Positions 1-9,720 of a DNA stretch of 64,000 nt are shown in pieces. Location: the NCBI GenBank assembly GCA_016718275.1, contig JADKEA010000019.1:248001-312000 (forward strand), read 5' to 3'. The position numbers and the translations under genes are program-made. Positions within the stretch are counted from its first letter, which is position 1. Each line of letters starts with the position of its first letter. The notes beneath the pieces are model-generated. The model searched no databases and had not been told where the DNA came from. It was given only the letters and a program-made list of their open reading frames with translations. The DNA is from Candidatus Villigracilis affinis. Its GTDB lineage: Bacteria; Chloroflexota; Anaerolineae; Anaerolineales; Villigracilaceae.

Positions 1-120
1 GCGATCGCAGAACGACACGGCTTTCGCATGAGTGGTTTCAGATCGTTCGAGCGCGAAGTAACCAATGAACAGATTGAAGCCGTTCGACAAAACGCCCGCA
101 AAGGGTTACGACGTGCTTAA
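1..120 (+). CDS. Unidentified protein, C-terminal fragment
   Basis: An open frame enters at the left edge and ends at a TAA at 118-120, giving the last 39 residues of a protein whose start lies outside the window. The tail is basic and ends in KGLRRA. I do not recognise the family. The stop lies 12 bases before the next ATG, so it is probably co-transcribed with the downstream signalling genes. Confidence 0.5.
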   Translation, partial: AIAERHGFRMSGFRSFEREVTNEQIEAVRQNARKGLRRA

Positions 121-132
121 AGGAGGCTCAAC

Positions 133-1038
133 ATGGGAAATGCCCGGCTTTTGGTAGTGGAAGATGATGTTGATATCGCCAATATGCTCAAGATCTACTT
201 CACGAGTCTGCAGTATGACGTGGATGTAGCAAATCGCGGCCGTGATGCTCTGGATAAGACAAAGCAGGTTCTGCCGCACCTGATCGTATTGGATATTATG
301 TTGCCGGATATCGACGGTTATGAGGTGTGCCGCAATTTGCGGACGAGCACCCGTACCAGTCATATCCCGGTGATTTTCCTTACCCAAAAAGATGAACGCA
401 GCGATAAATTACAGGGCCTTGAATTGGGCGCGGATGATTACATCACCAAACCTTTTGATATCGAGGAATTGAAACTGCGCGTACAGGGTGCCATTCGACG
501 CTCGGAACGCGAGAGCCTCACCGACCCGCGCTCCGGCCTGCCTGCAGGAAGGCTCATCGAAGAACAACTGCGCCGCATCATTCGCGAGAAGGATTGGGCA
601 TTGCTGGATGTGCGTGTCAACAACTTTGAAGCCTTCAAGGATGTGTACGGCTTTGTGGCTGGCGATGATGTTGTGCGTTTTGCCGCGATGATGATCGGCG
701 AAGTTGTAGACGAGTTGGGTACCACGAGCGATTTTATCGGTCACGCTGGAGGCGACAACTTCATTATCATCACAACAAATGAAGCCGCCCCGAACATTCG
801 CACAAGATTGAAAGACCGCTTTGCCAGCGAGGTGCAAAGTCACTACAACTTTATCGACCGCCAGCAGGGTTTTATTCAAGCCCCGAAAGCTGAAGGGGGA
901 GTGGAGAAGGTCGGGTTTATGTATTTATCTGCGGGATTGGTTTCGCCGAGCCTTCAATCCTTCGCAGATATTCGAGAGATCACTGAACTTGCGGCTGAAG
1001 CACGGCGACAGGATACCGCTGCCACTTCTGCTGCCTGA
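133..1038 (+). CDS. Response regulator with degenerate GGDEF domain
   Basis: This 301-residue protein has an N-terminal receiver domain (about 1-120) with the acidic pair D11/D12, the phosphoacceptor D54 in VLDIMLPDIDG, and the KPF lysine motif. Residues about 140-290 look like a GGDEF fold, but the signature reads AGGDNF (about 206-211) instead of GGDEF. The catalytic Glu is replaced by Asn, so diguanylate cyclase activity is doubtful and a sensory or scaffold role is more likely. A very strong ribosome site (AGGAGG) lies 8 bases before the ATG. It ends 17 bases before the giant histidine kinase, which is its probable partner. The receiver is clear from sequence; loss of cyclase activity is inferred from the motif. 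Confidence 0.88.
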   Translation: MGNARLLVVEDDVDIANMLKIYFTSLQYDVDVANRGRDALDKTKQVLPHLIVLDIMLPDIDGYEVCRNLRTSTRTSHIPVIFLTQKDERSDKLQGLELGADDYITKPFDIEELKLRVQGAIRRSERESLTDPRSGLPAGRLIEEQLRRIIREKDWALLDVRVNNFEAFKDVYGFVAGDDVVRFAAMMIGEVVDELGTTSDFIGHAGGDNFIIITTNEAAPNIRTRLKDRFASEVQSHYNFIDRQQGFIQAPKAEGGVEKVGFMYLSAGLVSPSLQSFADIREITELAAEARRQDTAATSAA

Positions 1039-1055
1039 TAGAAGCGAGCGTTTTC

Positions 1056-4000
1056 ATGTCTTCCGGGTTGGGTTTAAACCTGTTAATTGCCGGGCTAGTT
1101 TTTGGAGCACTGGTCTGGGTGATTTTGCGGGTTTTATCGCGCACCCCGTCCGCTGCTCCGCAGGTTGTTGCTCCCAACTCATTTACAGTCCCCGAATCGT
1201 CAAATTCAAATGACGCCATCATTATTCTCGCGCCCGGTGGGCGGGTGGAATACATAAGTGCGCTGGCCCGCACTTATTTTGATTTGCGCGAGAACGAGCC
1301 CTATGATCTTGAACGTCTTTCACGACGTGTTCGTCCATCGGATGATTTTTTGGATCTGTGCGTAACTTCAGGATATAAGCGCCTTTCCATTAATGGCAAA
1401 CTTGTTGAAGTGGCCTCTTATGAAGTTCCGGGCACATACCCCGTAATGCTCATTTCCCTGCGTGGCAAAGAGTTTGCTCCAGCGCTGGAACAAAATGACG
1501 GCGCATCGGAAGAGATTCTGCGTGTGGTGACGGAGTTCAGTCAAAGTATCGCCGCCAGCCTTGACCTTGAAACCACGGCGCAATCTATTTTGGATAACGT
1601 CAGCCGTCTTGTGCCCTCCGATATCCTTGAATTGAAATTATGGAATGCTGAGGACCAGGCCCTGGTCCTTTATCGTTCTCAAAATGCCAACCCGGGTTCC
1701 AATGGACCGGCACGTGTGACCGCGTCTTATTTTGGAAGCCTGACAAACCGATTGATCGAAAGCCGTGCCCCCATTCTGTTTGGGGATGTGCGTTCCCGTT
1801 CTGAATTTGAGACGAATGGAGAAGTGCTTCCCATCCAATCCTATTTGGGAATCCCGCTTCTGGCGGGGGGAGAGCTGGTCGGCTCACTCGAAGCTGGTCA
1901 AACGGGAAGCGGGGCGTTTGGCCAGTATGATCTTAATCTGCTGTTATTGGTTTCGGGACAGGCAGCGGTTGCGATCCGTAATGCGAGACTATATGTAAAT
2001 GAACAGAAACGCGCGTCGGAACTCGCCGGTCTCGCGAATCTAAATCAGACACTTGGCACTGTCCGCGATATGCAGGAGCTATTCACCCGGCTCGTGAATA
2101 GCGTGGCGCCTTTGTTCCCTGCCGAGATCGTGGGTTTTCTGCTATATGATGAAGAGAAGCATACGATGGAAGGGAAATCTCCCTTCCACGGTTTGCCTGC
2201 TCACCTGGTTGAGATCTATCGTGTGGCCGTCCCTGCTGAAAGCCTTGCTGAGAAGGTGATCGCTGGGCAGCAGCCCATCCTCACCTTAAATGCCTCCACA
2301 GACGAGAACTGGCGTACGCTGGGCCTTTCTGATATTGCGATGGCGGCCAGTTTGCGTGATATTGCCTTGGTTCCTTTGCTTTCCTCCGGGCGCACACTCG
2401 GATATTTGCAGATCGGCCATCACACCCGCGGCACATCCAGCTTCGGTATGGACGAGATCCGCTTGATGAACATCGTTGCCAATCAGGCGGCGGCGATCAT
2501 TGAGAACGTGCTGCTGGTTCAGCAGGCACGCGGACGTGCCCAACGTTCCGATGCACTTCGCCGCATTGCCAGCCTTTCAGGTTCGTCTGCCACACTTGAA
2601 GAGATCCTCAAATTCTCGATTCGGGAATTGTCGAATCTGTTTCAGGCGGATGCAGGTGCAATTTTCCTGATGGACGAATCGCGCGGCGAATTGCGTTTGA
2701 GGCGCGAATCCACATTTGGATTGCCGAAGGACATCAGCAGTTCTTTCATCCAGATTTTTATGGATGACCCCAACTATCGTTCCACAGTTTCGGGAAGCCA
2801 GAAACCATTTATCTCCGGACATCTCAGTACCGATAGAAGAATACTCACGGTCTATCGTCCGTTGACGACCACGCTTTCGCTCGAGTCGGCCATTGTCGTT
2901 CCTTTGATCGTGCGTGATCGCAGCATTGGCGAATTGATGCTGGGAAGTTTCAAACCCGACTATTTCAATTCATATGATCTTCAAGTGATAGCTACGGCGG
3001 CAGGGCAGCTTGCCACAGCCGTGGAATCATCTAGCCTGTTGAATCAAACCGATGACTTTTTACGCCGCCGAGTGGATCAACTTTCGGCGGTCACACGCAT
3101 CGGCAGAGAATTGGGCGCATCGCTTGATATTAACCATCTGCTCAAGACTATTCATGATGAAAGCTTGCATATCGTGCAGGCAACCTGTTCATCTGTCTTC
3201 CTTTTCCATCAAAATGGCGACCCAGCCGGTACGGAAGTTGAGCTTTTTGCTGGGTGTGGCGAACGTGAATTGTCTGCGATCGAGCAGGATGTGTTAATGA
3301 CCCGCGAACCCAGACTCATTGCAGACTTTTCGCAAGGAGAGCATCCACAGCCGCATGCCGGGGTTCGCTCCGCCCTGATCGCACCGATCACTTATCAGGC
3401 GCGACTGATAGGGTTGATCAGTTTGCATTCGAATAAACTCAATGCCTTTTCAGCCGGTGACATTGAACTTGCACAAATTCTGGCGGTACAAGCTGGAATC
3501 TCATTAAGCAATGCGCAACGTTATCAATCTGAAAAGAGAAGCGCTGAATTGATGCGCCGCCGCTCAGATACACTTGTGCGCCTTACCGATGTAAGCTACA
3601 GCCTTGGCAACGATCAACCGCTTGACCAGGCTCTCCAGATCATCGCACGCGGCATTCGAGATTCAACTCCATTCCGTGTAGTCTTGATGAGCATGGTGGA
3701 AACAGAGACCGGCATGCTGCGCCGTCTGACCGCTGTTGGTATTCCGCGTGAAACGCTGAATGAATTGCTGGTTCGCAAGCAGCCTTTGGCAAGTGTTCAG
3801 CAGCTCATGAAGCCTGATTTTAAGATCAGCCGTTCCTATTTCATCCCCATTGACCAATCGCCTGTGGTTCCTTCTGATGTGCACATGGTCACGTTGGATG
3901 TGACTACTGCCTCTGATAAGCTACCCAATGCCTGGGATCCGGATGATGCCCTGCTTGTTCCGCTTGAAGATGCTGATGGGCAGATCGTCGGCTTGATCAG

Positions 4001-7000
4001 TTTGGATGACCCATCCAATGGTCTGCGCCCGGACCATGCCACCATCGAATCCGTGGAGGTCTTTGCCGCGCAGGCTGCACTGCTGATCAGTAATACTTTG
4101 CGTCAGAGCGAATTGCGCATGCGCATTGATTCGCTTTCTTCTGGTTTGCAGCGCCAACAAAAACTGATCGACATTACCCAGAACGACCTGCCCATTTTGC
4201 TCCATAAGGACCTTGAGCAAACCATCTCTCTTTACAACCTCGATCAGCGTGCCCAACGTGTGCGAGCCGGTCTTGCCATTACCAAATCCGTCAGCCGTCA
4301 GTTGGATGCGACTTCAGCGCTCAGTGCATTGGGCCGCGAAACACTGACCCAGTTGGGAATGTCGATCGCGCTTGTCGCTGAGAATACTTCGGACGGTCCG
4401 CGCCTGATCCATGTGCTCGGCAGTCTGCCGCGCTCCACCAATGTGGAATCCCTGTTCGGTCAGCGCAATCCGTTGCGCGCCTGCCTGCAGACTGGAAATC
4501 CCATTCTCATTTCCAGCCTCGATGAGAACGATGAATGGCGTGACGCCACGTTGTTGACCTCACTGCGCGCGAAAAGTGTGATCTGTTTGCCGGTGCTTGT
4601 TGAAAATAAAACTGTGGCAGCCATGCTTGCCATCAGCCACGAAGCGCTGCCGGATTTCAATGATGAAGACAACAAGGTATACCTGCAGATCTCACAACAG
4701 GCATCGCTTATTCTGCAAAATATTTCACTGCTCAGCCAGACGCGCCGACGTCTTGATGAGGTGAATCTACTGCTTGATTTCAGCCGCCAGCTTTCGGGTA
4801 TGGATCCGGATGCGATCGTCAAATCTCTGCTTGATAGTTCCATTCGTGTTCTTCAACATGCGCATGCAGGTGTGGCACTGGTTTGGAATCAACAAACTGA
4901 ATTGCTTGTGCCGCGCGCCGCTTCAGGCTATGCCGATAACACCAGCATGACGGCGATCAGCTATCGTCAGGGTGAGGCTTTGCCCGGCACTGTCTTTATG
5001 AACAAATCCGCGCGCCGAATTGACGAAGTTAATTTCGTGCGCGATTACAACTTAAGCCCTGAAAACCTCGCGCTGTATCGTCAAGCCACTGGTGGACGTC
5101 TGCCCGTTTCGAGCTTGTTGGTTCCCATTGGGACAGCGGAACAGAATTTGGGCCTGCTGGTGTTGGATAACTTCAATGCCACATCCGCTTTCTCACATGA
5201 AGATGAAGCCCTGCTGCTTTCGCTTACACAACAGATCGCGCTCTCACTCGATAACGTCCGTTTGGTGCAGGCAACGCAGGAACGCGCCGGGCAATTGCAC
5301 GCCTTGAACAATGCTGCCGCATCTCTGACTTCCAGTTTGCGCAGCGACGAATTGATAAGCTCCCTGCTCGATCAGCTTGTTCCCATCATTCCCTACGACA
5401 CGGCTACACTGTGGCTGCGTGAAAAAGATCGCCTCGCGGTCGTTTCTGCCCGCGGCTTCCCCGACACGGAAGAACGACTTGGTTTGTCTGTAGCAGTTCA
5501 AGATAGCGCCCTCTTTAAGGAAATGGCGCAGACCGGCCAACCCATCCTTATCAATGACGTGCGCGAAGATTCGCGCTTTATGCCCGTGGAAGCTCCACGC
5601 CTTTCGTGGCTTGGAATTCCCATGATCTCCAAAGGTGAAATGGTGGGCGTGCTTGCTGTTGAAAAGTGGCAAGCGCACTATTACACCCGCGACCAGATGC
5701 AAGTCAGCCTTACTTTTGCAAGTCAATCGGCTGTATCGCTGGATAACGCCCGCCTGTACGAAGACAGCGTCAGCCGCGCCACCGAACTCGACCAACGCTC
5801 ACAACGTCTTGCCACACTGAACCGTTTTGCGTCCGCACTCACAGGTTTGTTGGATACGGAACAGATTCTGAATTTGACCGCCAACGAATTGCTCAAGGGA
5901 TTGGGCGCACGGCGCGTCTCTGTTGTGACCTTTGAACGGGGCGGGGCGTACTGGAAAGTTTCCGCCCCTCGAACACGCATCAAACTCCCCCGTCCCTTGC
6001 CGGATTCGCCCATCTTTAGTCGCTTGCGTGAATCCCTTGGCATCTTCAATACAGATGATGCCCGCAACGAACCTGATCTCGTGCCGCTCGCCGAAATGCT
6101 CGGCGAGAATACCACTGCTCTTTTGGTTTTGCCCCTCGCAAGCGGACAGAATCTCTCGGCGCTTGTTTTCGCTCAAATGACGGGTGAAGCACGTTTCGGT
6201 TTTAACGAACTTGAGATCGCAAAGACCATCACCAATCAGGCCACCGTGGCCCTTGAAAACGCCCGCCTGTTCCAACTTTCTGTACGCACGGCGGATCGCT
6301 TCTCCATTCTTAATGAAACCAGTTCCCTCGTGAATTCGAGCCTGAATCCGGAAGACGTTTACATGGCGGCTCGTAAGGCGGCTGAGCGTCTCGTACCTTT
6401 GGACTCATTTGTCATCACACTGCTCGACGTGGAAAAGAATGAGATCGAGCCTGCCTACATGGTGGATCGCGGTAGACGTATCATGGCGGAACGTGTTCCG
6501 TTTGGAAAAGGGATGAGCAGCCAGGTGATTGCAAGCGGCAAACCCATCCTCACTTCCACGCTTGAGCAGGCCTCCAGCATGAATACAGTGCAGGCTGGTG
6601 AAGGGGATGATGAAGAGACCCGATCCATTGTGGCAGTGCCCATGGCGCTGGGTGGTAAGACACTCGGCATGCTTTCTGCTCAGAGTTATCAGGAAGGTAT
6701 GTACACCGAAGAGGATGTACAGATCCTCGGAACACTGGCCAATCAGGTTATCGTCGCCATTCAAAACGGACGTTTGTTTGCCGAAACGCAGAGTCTCGCC
6801 TCCCAGTTTGAAAAGCGCGTTATCGAACGCACGGAACAGTTGCAGCGCGAGCAGCAAAATACTGAAACCCTCCTGCGCATTCTCACAGAAGTGTCCTCCA
6901 GCCTTGACTTGGACCGTGCCCTTAACCGTACATTGTCATTGCTAAACGAAGCCATCGGAGCGGAACAAGGTACCATTATGCTCCTGCATGCCGAGGACAA

Positions 7001-8483
7001 TCTTTTGCATTATCGCGCAGGTTATGGTTATCTTTCAGATCGCAACGATGCCAGTGGACGAGGCTTTACCTTGAAGGTCGGTGAAGGTCTTGCTGGTTGG
7101 GTTGTCCAGAATCGTGAAGCGGTCTTGATAGACGACCTCCATCTTGACCCGCGTTGGGTGCGGAGCTCTGCTTCCGGCCTCGATCATCGCAGCGCCATCG
7201 TAGCCCCCATGCAAGTGGGTGAGGATGTGATCGGCGTGCTTATGGTATTCCAGCGGGCCACCAGTTTCTTTAGCTCGGAAATGCTCAACCTTGTGAGGGC
7301 CATCGGTGGTCAGGTGGCGGTTGCCATCAACAACGCGCATCTGTATGAATTGATCCGCGATCAGGCTGAAAGACTCGGCGTCATGCTTCGCAAAGAACAG
7401 GAAGATGCCAGCCGCTCGCAAGCCATCCTCGAAGCTGTTGCAGATGGCGTGCTCGTCACGGGCGCCGACAATCACATCACCTTCGTCAACTCCTCCACGG
7501 AGCGTATTCTTGCACTCGACGAAGCGCGTCTGCTCGGCAATCCGCTTGATGTCTTCGGCGGCTTGTTCGGAAAAGCCGCAAGCACATGGATGGAGACCAT
7601 CCGCCGCTGGTCGGAAGATCCGTCTTCCTATCTGTCCGGTGATACGTATGCCGAGCAATTGGAACTTGAAAATGAGCGCATCGCGCTGGTCCACCTTGCG
7701 CCTGTGATCTTGCAAAACGATTTCCTTGGCACCGTGTCCATCTTCCGCGATATTACGCATGAAGTGGAAGTGGACCGCCTGAAATCTGAATTCGTGGCGA
7801 CGGTGAGCCATGAACTTCGTACGCCCATGACAGCCATCAAAGGCTACGTGGACATTCTGACAATGGGTGCGGCTGGTGCCCTCACCGAAAACCAGCTGCA
7901 CTTCCTCGATATTGTCCGCAACAATATCGAACGCCTTAATATTCTGGTCAATGACCTGCTGGATATTTCCCGCATCGAAGCAGGACGCGTCACGCTCAAT
8001 CCGCAATCGGTTAATCTGCGCGAGATCGCAGAGGATGTCATCGCTGAAGCGCTGCGCCGCTCGCAGAATGAAGAAAAACCCATGGCGCTTTCCCTTGATG
8101 CCCCTGCAAAGATGCCTCAGGTTATGGGTGATAGTGATCGTGTCCGTCAGATCATTGGCAACCTTGTGGATAATGCGTTCAATTACACACCCAGCAATGG
8201 AACCATCCGCGTGAACATTCAACGGAAAGAGAATGAAATTCAGGTGGATGTTCAGGATAACGGTGTGGGCATTGCTCCACAGGATCAGGCGCGTATCTTT
8301 GATCGTTTCTTCCGCGGCGAGCATCCGCTCGTTCTTGCGACGCCCGGAACTGGTTTGGGACTACCCATCGTTCGTCAGCTGGTTGAAATGCACAGCGGAC
8401 GTATCTGGATGACAAGCACAGGTGTGCCAGGTGAAGGAAGTACATTCTCCTTCACACTGCCCATCGTACATAATGGAGTTTGA
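1056..8483 (+). CDS. Giant multi-GAF sensor histidine kinase
   Basis: This 2475-residue sensor kinase has one N-terminal membrane segment (about 6-27), a PAS-like stretch (about 48-135), and eleven GAF-type modules in series (about 151-314, 326-488, 502-661, 675-823, 840-1015, 1071-1225, 1238-1403, 1416-1568, 1585-1740, 1750-1905, 1939-2097). A PAS domain (about 2123-2235) and a kinase core follow. The H-box SHELRTP places the phospho-acceptor at H2252. The N-box (NLVDNAFNYTP), G1 (DNGVGI) and G2 (GTGLGLPIV) boxes are intact, so it should be active. GAF modules usually bind small ligands or tetrapyrroles; no ligand can be assigned here. A typical kinase has one to three GAF domains, so this length is exceptional. 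Its stop codon abuts the start of the next gene, a single-domain receiver, its likely target. Confidence 0.93.
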   Translation: MSSGLGLNLLIAGLVFGALVWVILRVLSRTPSAAPQVVAPNSFTVPESSNSNDAIIILAPGGRVEYISALARTYFDLRENEPYDLERLSRRVRPSDDFLDLCVTSGYKRLSINGKLVEVASYEVPGTYPVMLISLRGKEFAPALEQNDGASEEILRVVTEFSQSIAASLDLETTAQSILDNVSRLVPSDILELKLWNAEDQALVLYRSQNANPGSNGPARVTASYFGSLTNRLIESRAPILFGDVRSRSEFETNGEVLPIQSYLGIPLLAGGELVGSLEAGQTGSGAFGQYDLNLLLLVSGQAAVAIRNARLYVNEQKRASELAGLANLNQTLGTVRDMQELFTRLVNSVAPLFPAEIVGFLLYDEEKHTMEGKSPFHGLPAHLVEIYRVAVPAESLAEKVIAGQQPILTLNASTDENWRTLGLSDIAMAASLRDIALVPLLSSGRTLGYLQIGHHTRGTSSFGMDEIRLMNIVANQAAAIIENVLLVQQARGRAQRSDALRRIASLSGSSATLEEILKFSIRELSNLFQADAGAIFLMDESRGELRLRRESTFGLPKDISSSFIQIFMDDPNYRSTVSGSQKPFISGHLSTDRRILTVYRPLTTTLSLESAIVVPLIVRDRSIGELMLGSFKPDYFNSYDLQVIATAAGQLATAVESSSLLNQTDDFLRRRVDQLSAVTRIGRELGASLDINHLLKTIHDESLHIVQATCSSVFLFHQNGDPAGTEVELFAGCGERELSAIEQDVLMTREPRLIADFSQGEHPQPHAGVRSALIAPITYQARLIGLISLHSNKLNAFSAGDIELAQILAVQAGISLSNAQRYQSEKRSAELMRRRSDTLVRLTDVSYSLGNDQPLDQALQIIARGIRDSTPFRVVLMSMVETETGMLRRLTAVGIPRETLNELLVRKQPLASVQQLMKPDFKISRSYFIPIDQSPVVPSDVHMVTLDVTTASDKLPNAWDPDDALLVPLEDADGQIVGLISLDDPSNGLRPDHATIESVEVFAAQAALLISNTLRQSELRMRIDSLSSGLQRQQKLIDITQNDLPILLHKDLEQTISLYNLDQRAQRVRAGLAITKSVSRQLDATSALSALGRETLTQLGMSIALVAENTSDGPRLIHVLGSLPRSTNVESLFGQRNPLRACLQTGNPILISSLDENDEWRDATLLTSLRAKSVICLPVLVENKTVAAMLAISHEALPDFNDEDNKVYLQISQQASLILQNISLLSQTRRRLDEVNLLLDFSRQLSGMDPDAIVKSLLDSSIRVLQHAHAGVALVWNQQTELLVPRAASGYADNTSMTAISYRQGEALPGTVFMNKSARRIDEVNFVRDYNLSPENLALYRQATGGRLPVSSLLVPIGTAEQNLGLLVLDNFNATSAFSHEDEALLLSLTQQIALSLDNVRLVQATQERAGQLHALNNAAASLTSSLRSDELISSLLDQLVPIIPYDTATLWLREKDRLAVVSARGFPDTEERLGLSVAVQDSALFKEMAQTGQPILINDVREDSRFMPVEAPRLSWLGIPMISKGEMVGVLAVEKWQAHYYTRDQMQVSLTFASQSAVSLDNARLYEDSVSRATELDQRSQRLATLNRFASALTGLLDTEQILNLTANELLKGLGARRVSVVTFERGGAYWKVSAPRTRIKLPRPLPDSPIFSRLRESLGIFNTDDARNEPDLVPLAEMLGENTTALLVLPLASGQNLSALVFAQMTGEARFGFNELEIAKTITNQATVALENARLFQLSVRTADRFSILNETSSLVNSSLNPEDVYMAARKAAERLVPLDSFVITLLDVEKNEIEPAYMVDRGRRIMAERVPFGKGMSSQVIASGKPILTSTLEQASSMNTVQAGEGDDEETRSIVAVPMALGGKTLGMLSAQSYQEGMYTEEDVQILGTLANQVIVAIQNGRLFAETQSLASQFEKRVIERTEQLQREQQNTETLLRILTEVSSSLDLDRALNRTLSLLNEAIGAEQGTIMLLHAEDNLLHYRAGYGYLSDRNDASGRGFTLKVGEGLAGWVVQNREAVLIDDLHLDPRWVRSSASGLDHRSAIVAPMQVGEDVIGVLMVFQRATSFFSSEMLNLVRAIGGQVAVAINNAHLYELIRDQAERLGVMLRKEQEDASRSQAILEAVADGVLVTGADNHITFVNSSTERILALDEARLLGNPLDVFGGLFGKAASTWMETIRRWSEDPSSYLSGDTYAEQLELENERIALVHLAPVILQNDFLGTVSIFRDITHEVEVDRLKSEFVATVSHELRTPMTAIKGYVDILTMGAAGALTENQLHFLDIVRNNIERLNILVNDLLDISRIEAGRVTLNPQSVNLREIAEDVIAEALRRSQNEEKPMALSLDAPAKMPQVMGDSDRVRQIIGNLVDNAFNYTPSNGTIRVNIQRKENEIQVDVQDNGVGIAPQDQARIFDRFFRGEHPLVLATPGTGLGLPIVRQLVEMHSGRIWMTSTGVPGEGSTFSFTLPIVHNGV

Positions 8484-8858
8484 ATGGCAAGGATTTTAAT
8501 AGCAGAAGATGAACCAGATATTCGCGAGCTCGTCGCTTTTACCCTGCGTTTTGCGGGGCATGAGGTGACAGCTACATCCAATGGCGAAGAGGCATTGCAT
8601 CAGGCTTCCCAGATCATTCCCGATATCATCATCATGGATGTACGCATGCCTCGAATGACCGGCTACGATGCATGCCGCGCCATGAAGGCCGACCCCATCC
8701 TGAAGGATATTCCCGTTGTTTTTCTCTCAGCCAAAGGACAGGACTCTGAGATCCAAACTGGATTGGATGCGGGTGCGGAGGAATACCTGCTTAAACCTTT
8801 TGCCCCCGACCAGCTTTCTGAACGTGTGAAGGTAATTCTTTCAAAATTCGGAAAATGA
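8484..8858 (+). CDS. CheY-like single-domain response regulator
   Basis: This is a 124-residue protein made of one receiver domain, with acidic residues E8/D9, phosphoacceptor D52 in IIMDVRMP, a Ser in VVFLSAKG and the KPF lysine. There is no output domain, so it must act by protein contact or pass phosphate on. Its ATG directly follows the TGA of the giant kinase, indicating translational coupling and a cognate pair. The hydrolase-fold gene begins 7 bases downstream and may belong to the same output. Confidence 0.92.
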   Translation: MARILIAEDEPDIRELVAFTLRFAGHEVTATSNGEEALHQASQIIPDIIIMDVRMPRMTGYDACRAMKADPILKDIPVVFLSAKGQDSEIQTGLDAGAEEYLLKPFAPDQLSERVKVILSKFGK

Positions 8859-8865
8859 TGATTCA

Positions 8866-9654
8866 ATGAGCGCAATTATTCTCGACGGTTCGATGGTGCA
8901 TTACGAGGCATTGGGACGCGGACGCCCCATTGTCTTTCTGCACGATTGGGTCGGCTCATGGCGTTACTGGGTTAATGCCATGCAGGTCGCATCCACATCT
9001 TTCCGCGCGTATGCGCTCGACCTCTTCGGGTTTGGTGATACCTCCCGCGACCCGTTGCGCTATTCACTCGATAAGCAGTCCGAACTTGTCAATCGCTTCC
9101 TGCAGGAAATGGGTATCGGCAAAGTGGCGCTGGTGGGTCATGGCCTCGGCGCGCTCGTTGGTTTTTCCTACCTCAAACAATTCCCAACGACGGTCGATCG
9201 CATGATGGCGATCAATTGTCCGCTTGAATATGATTCGATCAATTCGCGCATGCGGACCGCCACCATGCCCGAGTTGGTGGAATGGCTGGCAGGACGTACC
9301 CCCGAAGCAACATCTGCGCTTTCAGATGCGGCCAAAGCGGACCCTCAAGCTGTTTCTGCTTCGATGGCTGCTCTGCAGGGAAATAATGTCTTCGCAGGAA
9401 TCCGTGATCTGGGTGTGCCGTGCTTGTTCGCTTATGGTCCTGAAGACCCCGCCATCAGCATGCCCACACAGGATCGCACAGATTCGTTCCCGATGCACAT
9501 GCATCAGGTCAATCTCGACGGTTCGGGACATTTCCCAATGGTGGACAACCCTGTTCAATTCAACCGCCTGATGACCGACTTCCTCGCACTCGACTCCGGC
9601 GCAAGCCCGCGCGACCTGCAATTGAAAGAGGAATGGAAACGCAGAGTGCGTTAG
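8866..9654 (+). CDS. Alpha/beta-hydrolase-fold protein lacking nucleophile Ser
   Basis: This 262-residue protein fits the alpha/beta hydrolase fold: an oxyanion-region motif near FLHDW (24-28), the nucleophile-elbow region 86-97, a late-strand acid in GPEDP (D194) and a catalytic-type His in GSGHFPMV (H222). The elbow reads GHGLG at 91-95 where the family has GxSxG, so the nucleophile position (93) is Gly. The codon is GGC, so this is not a single-base change from common Ser codons except AGC. The protein may be a non-catalytic binding protein or use different chemistry. It is the last gene of the kinase/receiver cassette, with only 7 bases separating it from the receiver, and a terminator follows 20 bases after its stop. 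Confidence 0.85.
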   Translation: MSAIILDGSMVHYEALGRGRPIVFLHDWVGSWRYWVNAMQVASTSFRAYALDLFGFGDTSRDPLRYSLDKQSELVNRFLQEMGIGKVALVGHGLGALVGFSYLKQFPTTVDRMMAINCPLEYDSINSRMRTATMPELVEWLAGRTPEATSALSDAAKADPQAVSASMAALQGNNVFAGIRDLGVPCLFAYGPEDPAISMPTQDRTDSFPMHMHQVNLDGSGHFPMVDNPVQFNRLMTDFLALDSGASPRDLQLKEEWKRRVR

Positions 9655-9673
9655 AAAGTTTATGCTCAAAAGC

Positions 9674-9705
9674 AAAATGCCCCGATGGAAACTCGGGGCA
9701 TTTTT
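9674..9705. terminator. Bidirectional intrinsic terminator
   Basis: A perfect stem AAAATGCCCCGA / TCGGGGCATTTT with a 7-base loop is flanked by A and T runs. It lies between two convergent genes and can end transcription from both sides. Confidence 0.88.
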
Positions 9706-9720
9706 ATTGCGCTTATCGGT

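Noticed and set aside
7035..8324. 429-residue minus-strand open frame inside the giant kinase
   Set aside because: It lies entirely opposite the conserved GAF, PAS and kinase domains, shows no recognisable domain, and is an expected shadow of codon use.
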